Program-made: the position numbers and the translations under genes
The notes under the pieces: generated by a model
The model's input: the letters and a program-made list of their open reading frames with translations, nothing else
Told to the model about the DNA's origin: nothing
Databases searched by the model: none
In this document: piece by piece, positions 18,479-27,309 of the stretch
Numbering within the stretch: position 1 is the stretch's first letter
Layout of the letters: each line of letters starts with the position of its first letter
From: Fibrobacterota bacterium
GTDB lineage: Bacteria > Fibrobacterota > Fibrobacteria > UBA5070
Direction of reading: 5' to 3'
Assembly: GCA_016715065.1 (NCBI GenBank)
Contig: JADKBN010000013.1
Coordinates: 62,001-126,000 of the forward strand
DNA length: 64,000 bases

Positions 18479-18629
18479 GGGAGAGGCCTCTCGTGTCGAG
18501 AATGGACAGCAGGGATGGTCTCCTGGGGAGAATCCCTTGGAAAGGCCAAAAACTAATCGTCGCACGGGCAATCGCGGGGTCGTCAAGGTGGGGTGGCGCC
18601 GTCCATAGGGCCGCCACCCGTTTAAATGG

Positions 18630-20258
18630 TTATCGCAGGATCTGGATGGGGGAGGCGGACCTGGTGCCGTCGTGCCCCTGCAGGATGGCGAAGTAGGATC
18701 CGTTGGGCAGATCCAGCACCATCCGGGAGGCGGGCTCCAGGGAGTGCAACTGTCGACCGTTGAGCGTGGTGATCTGGACGGAGGCCCAGCGGGAAGGATC
18801 GCCAAGCGTAAGCATGCCAGCGTGCCAGGAAATGGCGCCAATGGCGGGGGCGGAGGTCGTCAGTCCCGCGAATTCGAAGCTGGAGGGGGTCGCCACTGCC
18901 GGAACTGCGATCTGTCCCCGACCCACTGTCGGAAGCTGACCGGATCCGAGCAGCTTCAGGTTGCGAAGCTCCAGTGTGACCTGAGGCATGGTCGGCCCGA
19001 CACATTTCATGCAGGTCGTGCCATTGATGGTTCCGTTTTGGGAGTACAGGGTGCCGGGCCTGAAGTCGAGGTTCTTGGCCTTGGCCAGAACGTCCTGGAT
19101 CACCGGGTAGTCCGCCGGAGCGATCCACCATGCCGGAGTCGCGAAATCGATGACATCCAGTCTCGCGACTCTCCAGGTCATGTCGCCTGGCAAGGCAGTG
19201 GCGCCACGCAGTGCGGTCTCGTAGACGGTTCCTGCAGCTTGCTGCGCCTGTGAATAGGTTTCGGATCCGAACGAGACGCGCAGACCGTCGGGAATCGTCT
19301 TGTCGCTTCGATACTCGAATTCGATGCCCGTCAGGGTCCTGAGGTCAATCTCTTCCCAAGTGGGTTGCAGCGGGATCAGGATTCCCGCATTGGCGCTGTA
19401 ACCGGTGGTGCCGTCGCTGGCCAAGGCGATGGTCGTCTTCAAGGTGCCGGATCCGACCGAGATGGCGACTTTTGAGGCCGGGTTCGAGTAGGCTTGGATG
19501 GCGTAGAGGGCATTGACTTTGGCGGTGTCGGTCGCGGTCAGTTCGAACTGGCCGGACAACTGGGGAGTTTGGCGTCGCACCAGTTTGAAGTCACGGAATT
19601 CCGCGGTCACCGAAGGAGTGGCCGGTCCCACGCACTTGGTGCAGGGCATGCCGCTCTGGGTTCCGGATTTGGTGTAGAGGGTTTGCGGCTGCAAGTGGAC
19701 GGAATTCATCCGTTTTAGGGCCTCGTCGAGGGTCGGGAAGCCCAGAGGGGCAGTCCACCATGCGGGTGTGGAAAAATCCTCGATGGGAAGGTTGGCGGAT
19801 TTCCAGGATCTGCTGGCCGCAAGCGCCGCCGCGCCGCGAATCTGGTTTTGGTAGATCACGCCTTGCTTGATCTGGCTGGGTTGGTGGACTCCCGATCCGA
19901 TCAGAACATTCAATCCGTCGGAAATCTTGGAGTCGAGGCGGTATTGGAACTGGATGGCTTCCAGGTTCGATAGATCATGTTCGGCCCAGTCGCTGGAAAG
20001 CGGCACCATCACGCCTGCGTTGGCGGTGTATCCCTGGTTGCCGTCGCTGGCCAGCCTGATTTGGGTGGTCAGGATGCCGGATCCTGTCGATACGCTCACC
20101 TTCGAGGATCGGTTGGCGAAGGTCTGGATGCCGTAGGTTCGTTCCGCCGCCTGGTTGTTGTTGGTTTTCCGGGTGAATTGAGGGGATTCCAGCAGGGTCT
20201 GGACCGGAGCTGGAGCCGAGTGCAACACGGCCAGTGAAGAGATCAACGCAAGACTCAT
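18630..20258 (-). CDS. Secreted protein with two CxxC-containing repeats
   Basis: A 542-residue exported protein (signal peptide MSLALISSLAVLHSAPA). It holds two tandem units of about 190 residues, at about 35-230 and 245-440. Each unit has a 'SVGSG.L.T.I.LASDG..GY.ANAG.L.PL...W...DL' beta-rich half, then 'FSTPAWWTAPLGFPTLDEAL' and a CxxC pair ('PCTKC', 'TCMKC'). The first half resembles galactose-binding-like modules such as CBM11/CIA30, though this is only a resemblance. The C-terminal 65 residues ('WASVQITTLNGRQLHSL...LPNGSYFAILQGHDGTR') look like the C-terminal sorting domain of secreted Fibrobacterota/Bacteroidota proteins. A shorter paralogue, split by an IS, lies directly downstream. 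Confidence 0.75.
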   Translation of the reverse strand: MSLALISSLAVLHSAPAPVQTLLESPQFTRKTNNNQAAERTYGIQTFANRSSKVSVSTGSGILTTQIRLASDGNQGYTANAGVMVPLSSDWAEHDLSNLEAIQFQYRLDSKISDGLNVLIGSGVHQPSQIKQGVIYQNQIRGAAALAASRSWKSANLPIEDFSTPAWWTAPLGFPTLDEALKRMNSVHLQPQTLYTKSGTQSGMPCTKCVGPATPSVTAEFRDFKLVRRQTPQLSGQFELTATDTAKVNALYAIQAYSNPASKVAISVGSGTLKTTIALASDGTTGYSANAGILIPLQPTWEEIDLRTLTGIEFEYRSDKTIPDGLRVSFGSETYSQAQQAAGTVYETALRGATALPGDMTWRVARLDVIDFATPAWWIAPADYPVIQDVLAKAKNLDFRPGTLYSQNGTINGTTCMKCVGPTMPQVTLELRNLKLLGSGQLPTVGRGQIAVPAVATPSSFEFAGLTTSAPAIGAISWHAGMLTLGDPSRWASVQITTLNGRQLHSLEPASRMVLDLPNGSYFAILQGHDGTRSASPIQILR

Positions 20259-20618
20259 TGTCTACCTCGAGGATGGTGGTTTCGTGGACTCCACCACAGG
20301 GACGACCAAAACGATCCACTCCAACGGTCCTAAGTCCGCGAAGTGGAATTTTGATCGGTTGGTGGAGCTCTGGAGGGAGCGATCCTTCTGGGAGAAGGTC
20401 GCTCCGTTGTTTCAGGAATTCGAAGGGTCAGGAATTGACGGAGAGGTCGAGTTGGGGTTTCCGGCTTTCGCCGAGTTCGCAACGACTTGATCGGAGCATG
20501 TTCGTGGTGCAAGGTTCCGATGGGGTCCCAAGCGGTTGCCAGGAAGGTGGTCGCATCCGAAACCGAGGAGGTTCAGGATCTTTTGAAAAATGGTCAAATC
20601 ATCGCCAGAAACCGGCGA
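20259..20618. other. 360-bp stretch without a confident gene
   Basis: Between the secreted-repeat gene and the glycosyltransferase gene the only sizeable frame is 20284-20490 (+), 68 codons beginning MDSTTGTTKTIHSNGPKSA. It has no ribosome binding site, no leaderless -10 and no recognisable motif. I do not call it a gene. No hairpin or repeat was noticed. Confidence 0.4.
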
Positions 20619-21821
20619 TCAGCCTCCGTCGGCCTCGCGTGTCCACTTGAACCACCCCAGATGCCCGGCCACCGCCGAATACACGAAGATCCCCACCTGC
20701 AAGGGAAGGCACCAGAGGTAATCGAGCAGAGTGCCGAGTCTGCGAAACCGGATGGCGCCGACGGTCAAAAACAGCAGATCAAACGGCGTTTTGGCCAGCC
20801 AGACGCCCCACCAGAGGGCGCCTGGAATCAAGCCCAAAGCCCAGGGAAGCCAACCCAGCAACAGCCAGCACCACCATGCGAACACGCCCGCCAAGAGGGC
20901 CACATAGAGGGGGTTGTCGTAGCGGCTACCGTTGGAAGCCCAGCGGGCGCGTTGGTTCAGGGCTTGGCGCCAGGAATTGGCGGGGTGTGTGGGCACGGAA
21001 ATGGAAGGATCCATCGCGTAGGCGGCTCGTCCGCCGGAGGCCATCATCCGGTGCACCAGCATGTCGTCGTCGCCCGACACCAGGCCTTCCATGCCGTGGA
21101 ATCCGCCGGATTTGCGGTAGATGCTGGCGCGGTAGGCAAGCGATGGTGCGGAGGCCAAAAAAGGCCTGCCCAACGCGAACCCGGCAGCCTCGGCGGCCAC
21201 GAAAGCGAGCATTTCCAGCCGTTGGTAGCGATGCACGGCCCGGCCATCGCCGAGGCAATGCTTGGGGCCTTGGACCACATCCACCTCTTGCGTGAAACAA
21301 CTCACCAACGAAGACACCCAATGCGGAGGCGGTTGGCAATCGGCATCGGTGGTGATCAGGATTTCGCCGGTGGCCGCGTCCAGCCCACGGGCGAGGGCGC
21401 GCTTTTTGGGGCTGGGAACGGCTGGTTCATGGGATGCCACCTGCACCAAACGGATGCGGGAGTCCTTGCGGGCCCAATCCCCCACGATTTCCGCCGTGGA
21501 GTCGTCGGAACGATCATCCACGCACACCAGCTCCCAAGGGCCTTGGTAGTCTTGCAAATGGAGTGCGTGGAGGGTTTCGCCAGCGCAAGACTGCTCGTTG
21601 TGCATCGGGATCACCACCGTCACCGTGGGGCGCTCCCGGGACTGCACAGGGCGCCGAAGCCGCAACAATCCCCAGCTGAGCACCAGCAAAAAGCCGACAT
21701 AGACCGCGGTGGTGCCCAAAACCAGGAGGGAAAAGACGATGGTGGCGATGCGTGGACCTCGAAGTTGATGGAGTGTGATGGCCGTCACAGACAAGAGGGG
21801 TTTCGAAAACCTAGATCCCAC
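20619..21821 (-). CDS. Membrane glycosyltransferase, family 2
   Basis: A 400-residue inner-membrane enzyme: an N-terminal helix (about residues 25-50), a GT-A catalytic domain (about 65-270), and three or four C-terminal helices (about 305-390). The family signatures are in order: 'VVIPMHNEQ', 'CVDDRSDDST', the metal-binding 'TTDADCQ', the acceptor-side 'SGDDDML' and 'QRARWASNG' (the Q/RxxRW motif of processive GT2 enzymes). It therefore transfers a sugar from a nucleotide-sugar to a lipid or growing polysaccharide. The acceptor is unknown, and no other polysaccharide genes are adjacent. The start chosen is the first ATG at 21821. Confidence 0.88.
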   Translation of the reverse strand: MGSRFSKPLLSVTAITLHQLRGPRIATIVFSLLVLGTTAVYVGFLLVLSWGLLRLRRPVQSRERPTVTVVIPMHNEQSCAGETLHALHLQDYQGPWELVCVDDRSDDSTAEIVGDWARKDSRIRLVQVASHEPAVPSPKKRALARGLDAATGEILITTDADCQPPPHWVSSLVSCFTQEVDVVQGPKHCLGDGRAVHRYQRLEMLAFVAAEAAGFALGRPFLASAPSLAYRASIYRKSGGFHGMEGLVSGDDDMLVHRMMASGGRAAYAMDPSISVPTHPANSWRQALNQRARWASNGSRYDNPLYVALLAGVFAWWCWLLLGWLPWALGLIPGALWWGVWLAKTPFDLLFLTVGAIRFRRLGTLLDYLWCLPLQVGIFVYSAVAGHLGWFKWTREADGG

Positions 21822-21973
21822 TTGTACAAGACAATGGATCCGACCGGGTCCGACGTGTCGGAAACCGCAATTTGAGGGGGCGTTTCGTGAACCAGATCAG
21901 CCAGAAGCCTTGCAAAGTTGCCCACCCAGGGGGTAGACTCCCTTGCAACACCCCCCCTTCGAACGGAGGAAGC

Positions 21974-22801
21974 ATGAAAACCGCGATTTCACTCGCGCTG
22001 GCCATTTTGGTCGGTGCCCCTGGCCTGTGGGCACAGGATTGCACCGAAGGCGTGGACTGGACCAAGCGCGTGGTTTGCGCCAAGGGCATCGGAGGGATCA
22101 ACCCCAAGCAGCACCAGTCCGCCGCCCGTCCCGGTGCGATCCGCACCGCCCAGGTCTTGGCGTTGCGCCAGGCTTTGGAGCTGGTGAAGGGCATTCCCAT
22201 CACCTCCACCACCACGGTGGCCAACGGGATGAGCTCCGACGACAACGTCCGCACCAAAGTGGAAGGCTTCGTGAAGGGGTTCCAGTTCGGGGCACCGCAC
22301 TACATGGACGATTTGACCATCGAACTGTTTGTCCAGCTTCCTTTGGACGGCATTGGCGAGATCGTGATGCCCGCCTCCGTGGGAGTCAAGTCCAGCGTCC
22401 AGGCGTGGAGCTTCGGCGAGGACGGCAAAGGCGCACCCCCGCAAGGTCTGAGGTCCACCGTGTTCACCGGCCTGGTGGTGGATGCCCGCGGCCTGGGTGT
22501 TTTGCCCGCCTTGGCCCCGCGCATCTTGGAAAACGGCGGCAAGGAGCTGTACGGCACGGCCAACGTGGAGCAAGCCTGGGCGGCCAAACACGGTTTGGCG
22601 GGCTACGCCAAGTCGTTGGACGCCGCGCGCGCCCTGAAGGATCGCGTGGGTGAGAACCCCTGCGTGATCAAGGCCGCTTCCGCCTCAGGCGCATCCAAGA
22701 CCGACCTGGTGGTGAGCACCGAAGACGCCCTCTCGCTGAAGGGTGCCGCCCAGAATCTGAAATTCCTTTCCGAGGCCCGCGTGGTCTTCATCGTGGATTG
22801 A
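21974..22801 (+). CDS. LPP20-like exported protein
   Basis: A 275-residue protein with signal peptide MKTAISLALAILVGAPGLWA. The mature part carries the LPP20/FlgP-type pattern: 'TAQVLALRQALELVKGIPI', 'DDNVRTKVEGFVKGFQ', 'DLTIELFVQLPLDG', then 'VFTGLVVDARGLGVLPALAPRI'. Such proteins are found in the envelope and in flagellar outer-membrane structures. The ATG at 21974 has a perfect GGAGGA (21965-21970), so the longer upstream frame is rejected. A TPR/SLH gene follows after 14 nt and a FlgT-like gene after that, making a three-gene envelope operon. Confidence 0.78.
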   Translation: MKTAISLALAILVGAPGLWAQDCTEGVDWTKRVVCAKGIGGINPKQHQSAARPGAIRTAQVLALRQALELVKGIPITSTTTVANGMSSDDNVRTKVEGFVKGFQFGAPHYMDDLTIELFVQLPLDGIGEIVMPASVGVKSSVQAWSFGEDGKGAPPQGLRSTVFTGLVVDARGLGVLPALAPRILENGGKELYGTANVEQAWAAKHGLAGYAKSLDAARALKDRVGENPCVIKAASASGASKTDLVVSTEDALSLKGAAQNLKFLSEARVVFIVD

Positions 22802-22815
22802 GGAGCGATCACCCC

Positions 22816-23961
22816 ATGAACCGACACCAAAGAATTCTGATCGCCGGCTGCACCCTGCTTGCCTTGAGTGGCTGCGGCCCCAAGCGCCAAGCGGCCGGCG
22901 CGATGGACGATGCCCGCGTGCATGCCGAACGCGGCAAACAATACGTGGACTCCCGCGACCTGGTCCGCGCCCGTGACGAATTCCGTCTGGCGCTGGAACT
23001 GGATGCCAAATACCCGGCCGCTTTGGCGGGATTGGCCGTGGTGGAAGCCCGCGAAGGTCGTTTCGACGATGCCTCCAAAAAAGCGGATGCCGCCGTGAGC
23101 GCATCCCGCGATGTTCCCGATGGATTCGTGGCCCGCGCCATCGTGATCGCCGAGTCCAACCGTGCCAAGGATTCCGATGCATGGCTGTCCGCTGCCGAAG
23201 ACGAATTCGAGAAGGCTCTCAAACGCGGCGAGAAGAATCCGGAAACCTGGCTGCGCCGTGCCCAGGTGCGCCAGATGGCGTTGCACCTGAAGGAAGCCGG
23301 CGAGGCCTACCGCAAGGTGTTGGAGATCGATGGGGCCTTCACCGAGGCGGCCAACGCCGGATGGGCCAGGCTCCAGAAGATCGAACGCGCCGGGCCTGTC
23401 ACCAAAGTCGGCAAGCGCATCGCCTTGGCGGACACTCTGACGCGCGCCGATGCCGCGGTGCTCTATATCGCCGAGCTCCAATTGGACCGGATCCTGGCGC
23501 GCACCCGCGGTGAAAAGGCGGACACGGCCTTCCGTGCGCCGGATGATCCGCGCAATGCGAAATCCACGGATTCCGCCAAGGCGGTGGCGCCGGACGTGAC
23601 GGGCCACTGGGCCAAGAACTTTGTGCAGGACGCGGTGAAACTCGGGATGCGCGGCCTGCAGGTGGGAGCGGATGGCAATTTCCGTCCCAACCAGCCCCTC
23701 AATCGCGCCGAGTTCGCGCTGTTGGCGGAAGACGCCCTGATGGCCGCCCTTGGCGATAAGACCCTTGCCACCCGCTACATCGGGTCGCCGCCGCGGTTTT
23801 CGGATGTTTCGGCCGGGAGCCCGTATTTCAATGCGATTTGCGACGCGGTGGACCACAACGTCATGAATCCCAACGGTGACGGCTCCTTCGGGGCCCTGGC
23901 ACCGGTCAGCGGCGCGGATGCCTTGCTGACCGTCCGTCTCATCAAGGATCTGCGCAAGTGA
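22816..23961 (+). CDS. TPR and SLH-domain lipoprotein
   Basis: A 381-residue lipoprotein (lipobox LSGC, Cys20). TPR-like helices run from about residue 30 to 190 ('AALAGLAVVEAREGRFDDASKKADAAV', 'EEAGEAYRKVLEIDG'-type repeats). The C-terminal third is an SLH domain: 'DVTGHWAKNFVQDAVKLGM', 'GNFRPNQPLNRAEFALL', 'FSDVSAGSPYFNAI'. SLH modules bind secondary cell-wall or peptidoglycan-linked polymers, so the protein probably tethers an outer-membrane assembly to the wall. AGGAG at 22801-22805 supports the ATG at 22816. Its TGA overlaps the GTG start of the next gene. Confidence 0.85.
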   Translation: MNRHQRILIAGCTLLALSGCGPKRQAAGAMDDARVHAERGKQYVDSRDLVRARDEFRLALELDAKYPAALAGLAVVEAREGRFDDASKKADAAVSASRDVPDGFVARAIVIAESNRAKDSDAWLSAAEDEFEKALKRGEKNPETWLRRAQVRQMALHLKEAGEAYRKVLEIDGAFTEAANAGWARLQKIERAGPVTKVGKRIALADTLTRADAAVLYIAELQLDRILARTRGEKADTAFRAPDDPRNAKSTDSAKAVAPDVTGHWAKNFVQDAVKLGMRGLQVGADGNFRPNQPLNRAEFALLAEDALMAALGDKTLATRYIGSPPRFSDVSAGSPYFNAICDAVDHNVMNPNGDGSFGALAPVSGADALLTVRLIKDLRK

Positions 23962-25094
23962 GCGCCCGTGGTCTGTGGATCGGGGTGCTCGCGCTGGCAG
24001 GGACGTTGTTCGCCCAAACCGCCGGGGATGTGCGCGTGGAAGCGACAGGATTTGGTCCCAGCATCGAGGCGGCCACAAGATCCGCGCAGCGATCGGCGGT
24101 GGAAAAGGGAATCGGGCAGGTGATCCAGAGCCAGACGGAACTGGAGAACTACCAACTGAAGAAGGACCTGGTCATCACGCGCGCGGAAGGCGCGGTGAAG
24201 TCGTTTGACATCAAGAAACGTGAACAGGGGCCTGACGGGGCCTGGGAAGTGACCATCGATGCGGTGGTCTCCAAGGCACAGATCCGTCAGGACCTGTTGG
24301 CGATGGCCATCTTGAGATCCGCCGTGGGAAATCCTCGTGTTTCCATTTTGGTCAAGGAATCCCTGTTGGGCGTGCCACGCTTGGATGGAGCGGTGGAACA
24401 CCAGGTGGCCCAGGCCTTTTTGGATCGCGAGTTCAAGGTGATGAACCCGTCGGGCGCCATGCGCACGGAACGGGCTCGTGAAATGACCCTGGCACTGGAT
24501 GGCGACGCCAAGGTGGCCTCCGCTCTGGGCCAGGAAATGGGTGCGGAAGTGGTGATCGTGGGCACGGCCCAATCGCTGGAAGCCGACATGAGCCAGAATC
24601 CCTATTTCAAGAATTCGGGGATGAAGTCGGTGTCGGGCACGGTGGTGCTGAAGGCCATCGACGTGCAGACCCGCGAGATCCTCGCCACATCCACTGCCGA
24701 CGAAGCCGCTGTGCACCCCAATCCTTCGGCGGCGGGAACGCAGGCGCTGGAGAAGGCAGCCAAAAAAGCGCTCGATGCCGCCAAGACGGGAATGATCGAC
24801 CAATTGGTCAAGGCCTGGGAGAACAAGGCCAACAACGGGATGCATCTGAAGGTGACCGTTCGTGCCGTGCCCAATTTCGCGTCTTCCCAGATCGTGGAAG
24901 AAGACATCCGCTCCCAGGCGGTGTCTGCCGAGACCACCCGGTTCGCCGACAAGCTCATGACAATGGACGTGGTCTGGCGCGGCACCATGGCCGATTTCTG
25001 TCAGGCCGTGGACGGACGCAAGATCAACAAGGACCGCAACACCCTGAACGTGGTGTCGCGCGAAGGCAATGCGGTGGTGATCGAGGTGAAATGA
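23958..25094 (+). CDS. FlgT-like exported protein
   Basis: A 378-residue protein starting at a GTG that overlaps the upstream stop (GTGA). It has a signal peptide (MSARGLWIGVLALAGTLFAQ). The next 95 residues ('DVRVEATGFGPSIEAATRSAQRSAVEKGIGQVI' through 'KSFDIKKREQ', then 'WEVTIDAVVSK') follow the FlgT N-terminal domain pattern. The middle ('RVSILVKESL...AQAFLDREFKVMNPSG', 'AEVVIVGTAQSLE') also suits FlgT or CsgG-like envelope proteins. FlgT builds the H-ring around the flagellar motor, but no flagellar genes lie in this window, so a different envelope machine is also possible. Confidence 0.75.
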   Translation: MSARGLWIGVLALAGTLFAQTAGDVRVEATGFGPSIEAATRSAQRSAVEKGIGQVIQSQTELENYQLKKDLVITRAEGAVKSFDIKKREQGPDGAWEVTIDAVVSKAQIRQDLLAMAILRSAVGNPRVSILVKESLLGVPRLDGAVEHQVAQAFLDREFKVMNPSGAMRTERAREMTLALDGDAKVASALGQEMGAEVVIVGTAQSLEADMSQNPYFKNSGMKSVSGTVVLKAIDVQTREILATSTADEAAVHPNPSAAGTQALEKAAKKALDAAKTGMIDQLVKAWENKANNGMHLKVTVRAVPNFASSQIVEEDIRSQAVSAETTRFADKLMTMDVVWRGTMADFCQAVDGRKINKDRNTLNVVSREGNAVVIEVK

Positions 25095-25218
25095 TTCCTG
25101 GGCCATCCGGTGCGCGGATCGGCGCCCGGATGGATTCCGGCGCATCGGGACGGAAACGACGTTGCGCGGACGTGGATACGTTGTACGGTCGCGGAAAACG
25201 TTGTGGTTGTGGAAAACG

Positions 25219-25251
25219 TTGTAGAGACGCCCCGGCGGGGCGTCTCTACAA
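25219..25251. repeat. REP-like palindrome, copy 1
   Basis: Two perfect 15-nt arms (TTGTAGAGACGCCCC and its complement) are separated by GGC. A second copy at 48122-48154 differs by one compensatory pair. It lies between the FlgT-like gene and a convergent hydrolase gene, so it could also act as a terminator. Confidence 0.8.
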
Positions 25252-25361
25252 TCGGTATCAACGTTTGGTTTCCGCGTTCGTTATTCACGTTCGTAATCCA
25301 CGCCGGAAATCCGCCGCCGTTTCCACGTCAATGGTGGGGACAATCGCCCCCCCGCATTTGT

Positions 25362-27287
25362 TCAGGGCACCGGCGTCTTCGCCACAACCATGCCGTCGCG
25401 CAATTTCGGCATAGATCGCGTGTCGCCCGTGTACAATTTCCGTCCATCCAGCGATCGCACCTCGATCGCGCCGATCCAACCCTGCAATCGTCCATCCACC
25501 ACCATGGCGGTGACGGGGCGCGGGGAGGCGATGCCGGCGCGGGCCACGGAGCGCAGGGACACGCCGGATTTGGGTTCGTTCGCGTCCAGCAGCGCGGCGT
25601 ACTTGGGGGCGGCCTTGCGCAGCGCGTCGCCCGTCAGGGCCGATTGCGCGTAGGTTTCCAGGTGCCCCCACGATCCGTATTTGCTTTCCCGTCCGCCCAC
25701 GTACGAGAAGGCCGCGTACAGGGCGCAGTCCACCGAATCGTGCAGTTGGAGGTTTTTCAGGTAGAGGTCGTACATGCCCTGATCGATCTGGGCGTCCCAC
25801 ACCGCCTGGTTGTAGGGCCAGTCGCCTTGGTTGTGCGGCTGGGCGTGCTGTCCGCCTTCGTACACCAGGAACTTGCCGATCTTGAAGGACTTGAGGATCC
25901 GTACCGTTTCCAGGGTCCAGAGCCGGGTGGTGTAGGTGAAGCCGATCCCGATGGCCTTCACAACGTCCGATGCCTTGACCGTGTCGGGCTTCTTCATCCA
26001 GCGGTCGTGGAAGTAGTTGTTGAGGAGCGAATCGTGGGCGCGCGGAATCACCGATTGGGGGATCGGGTCGCCTTCGCCGATCTCGAAACCCATGTATCCG
26101 GCCACGGAAAACGCATCGGGACGGATCTTCATGGTATCGATCAGATAGCCCAGGATGCGACGGGAATTGTCCGTCCACGCATGCTGGCCGGTGGCCACGG
26201 TCACCAACCGCGAGCGCTGCGAAGCCCACACGGGTTCCCAGATCCGGAACAGTCGGCCCATCATCCATGCGTCCTTTTCCGGATGGCAGTAGCTGGCGGT
26301 ATCGCCACAGACGCGAAGGCCCACCTTCTTCAAGCTGTCGCGGATGGGGTCGGCGGCGAGGAGGCCGTGGACCTTGGTGTCCCACGCCACGTCCATGCCG
26401 TTCTGGCCCACCCAGTGCGCCTGGTCGAATCCCCAGTTCCACACCTCGTTGGAGTATTCCACGTAGGTGTGCAGATCTTGTCGCAAGCTGTCGCGAAACA
26501 GCACGGCCAACTTTTGCAAGTAGTCGTCGTCGGCCGCGTGGGGAGTGCAGATCCAGGCGTGCGCGCCCAACTGGTTGGAAAGCGCGATGGCGTGTTCCCA
26601 TGGCATGCCCTTGCCTTCGCCGAAAGTGCGGTATCCGGGCACGGGGCGGTCCGACCACTTCACCTGGCGCGAGCCGTTGGTGGCGGTCCAGTCCATGAAG
26701 CGCAGCGCGTGGAACGCCTTCAGTCCGCGCACGAAGTCGGGATCGAACAGGGGCGCGCCGCCGGGAGTGGAGGCGTATTCGACTGGAGTCAGGTGCAGAT
26801 CGCGGACGGGGTCGGCCGCATCGGAGGAGTCCACCGTCATCCAGGCGTGCTCGCAGCTTCCGTCGAAGCGGATCACCTTTCCGGAGGCGGCGGAGCGTTC
26901 GGAGGACCCGCCGTTCCAAGTGAGCTTCCCCTTGCCCTGGTAGGTCAGCGTGTAATCCCCCGCGCGACAATTGTTGACCATGGTCTTCATCTTGGTGCGG
27001 ACCGATCCCACCATCTGCGGGGAGCGTGTGGGCCAGCCATCGGGCCGGATCGCCAGGCTGTCGGCGGTCTGGTCGTCCCATGGGCCACCTTCGTGGTAGG
27101 CGATCCATGCGCCTGAACCGAGCATGGGGTCCAGATAAGGGACGCGATCCCAGTAGCTCGCGCCCTGGATGTTCATGGCCACGGGAAGGCTGGGCAAGGG
27201 GCCGGTCCAGGCGTGGAGGGTCAGCGAGGACACGGCGAGGGTCGCGCAGGTCGCGCGTGCGGCGCGGTGGAAAATCCGGGTGTTCAT
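25362..27287 (-). CDS. Secreted glycoside hydrolase candidate (clan GH-A-like)
   Basis: A 641-residue exported protein with a signal peptide (MNTRIFHRAARATCATLAVSSLTLHA). The middle has the look of a TIM-barrel glycosidase. 'YVEYSNEVWNW' contains the candidate acid/base Glu281, after an Asn as in clan GH-A, and 'FLVYEGGQHA' contains the candidate nucleophile Glu477. An N-terminal region with 'DYTLTYQGKGKLTWNGG' looks like a beta-sandwich. The last 45 residues ('IEVRSLDGRKLYTG') resemble a C-terminal sorting domain. Polysaccharide degradation outside the cell is the likely role; the substrate and exact GH family are not clear from the sequence. Confidence 0.75.
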   Translation of the reverse strand: MNTRIFHRAARATCATLAVSSLTLHAWTGPLPSLPVAMNIQGASYWDRVPYLDPMLGSGAWIAYHEGGPWDDQTADSLAIRPDGWPTRSPQMVGSVRTKMKTMVNNCRAGDYTLTYQGKGKLTWNGGSSERSAASGKVIRFDGSCEHAWMTVDSSDAADPVRDLHLTPVEYASTPGGAPLFDPDFVRGLKAFHALRFMDWTATNGSRQVKWSDRPVPGYRTFGEGKGMPWEHAIALSNQLGAHAWICTPHAADDDYLQKLAVLFRDSLRQDLHTYVEYSNEVWNWGFDQAHWVGQNGMDVAWDTKVHGLLAADPIRDSLKKVGLRVCGDTASYCHPEKDAWMMGRLFRIWEPVWASQRSRLVTVATGQHAWTDNSRRILGYLIDTMKIRPDAFSVAGYMGFEIGEGDPIPQSVIPRAHDSLLNNYFHDRWMKKPDTVKASDVVKAIGIGFTYTTRLWTLETVRILKSFKIGKFLVYEGGQHAQPHNQGDWPYNQAVWDAQIDQGMYDLYLKNLQLHDSVDCALYAAFSYVGGRESKYGSWGHLETYAQSALTGDALRKAAPKYAALLDANEPKSGVSLRSVARAGIASPRPVTAMVVDGRLQGWIGAIEVRSLDGRKLYTGDTRSMPKLRDGMVVAKTPVP

Positions 27288-27309
27288 GGGAATCTCCTCG
27301 TTTCTTCTC

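Noticed and set aside
20284..20490. 68-codon plus-strand frame
   Set aside because: It has no ribosome binding site or -10 box and no motif; I list the stretch as non-coding.
25207..25251. Possible CRISPR or attachment site at the GTAGAGACGCCCC palindrome
   Set aside because: There is a single hairpin at each of two distant places with no spacers, so it is better explained as a REP-like repeat.
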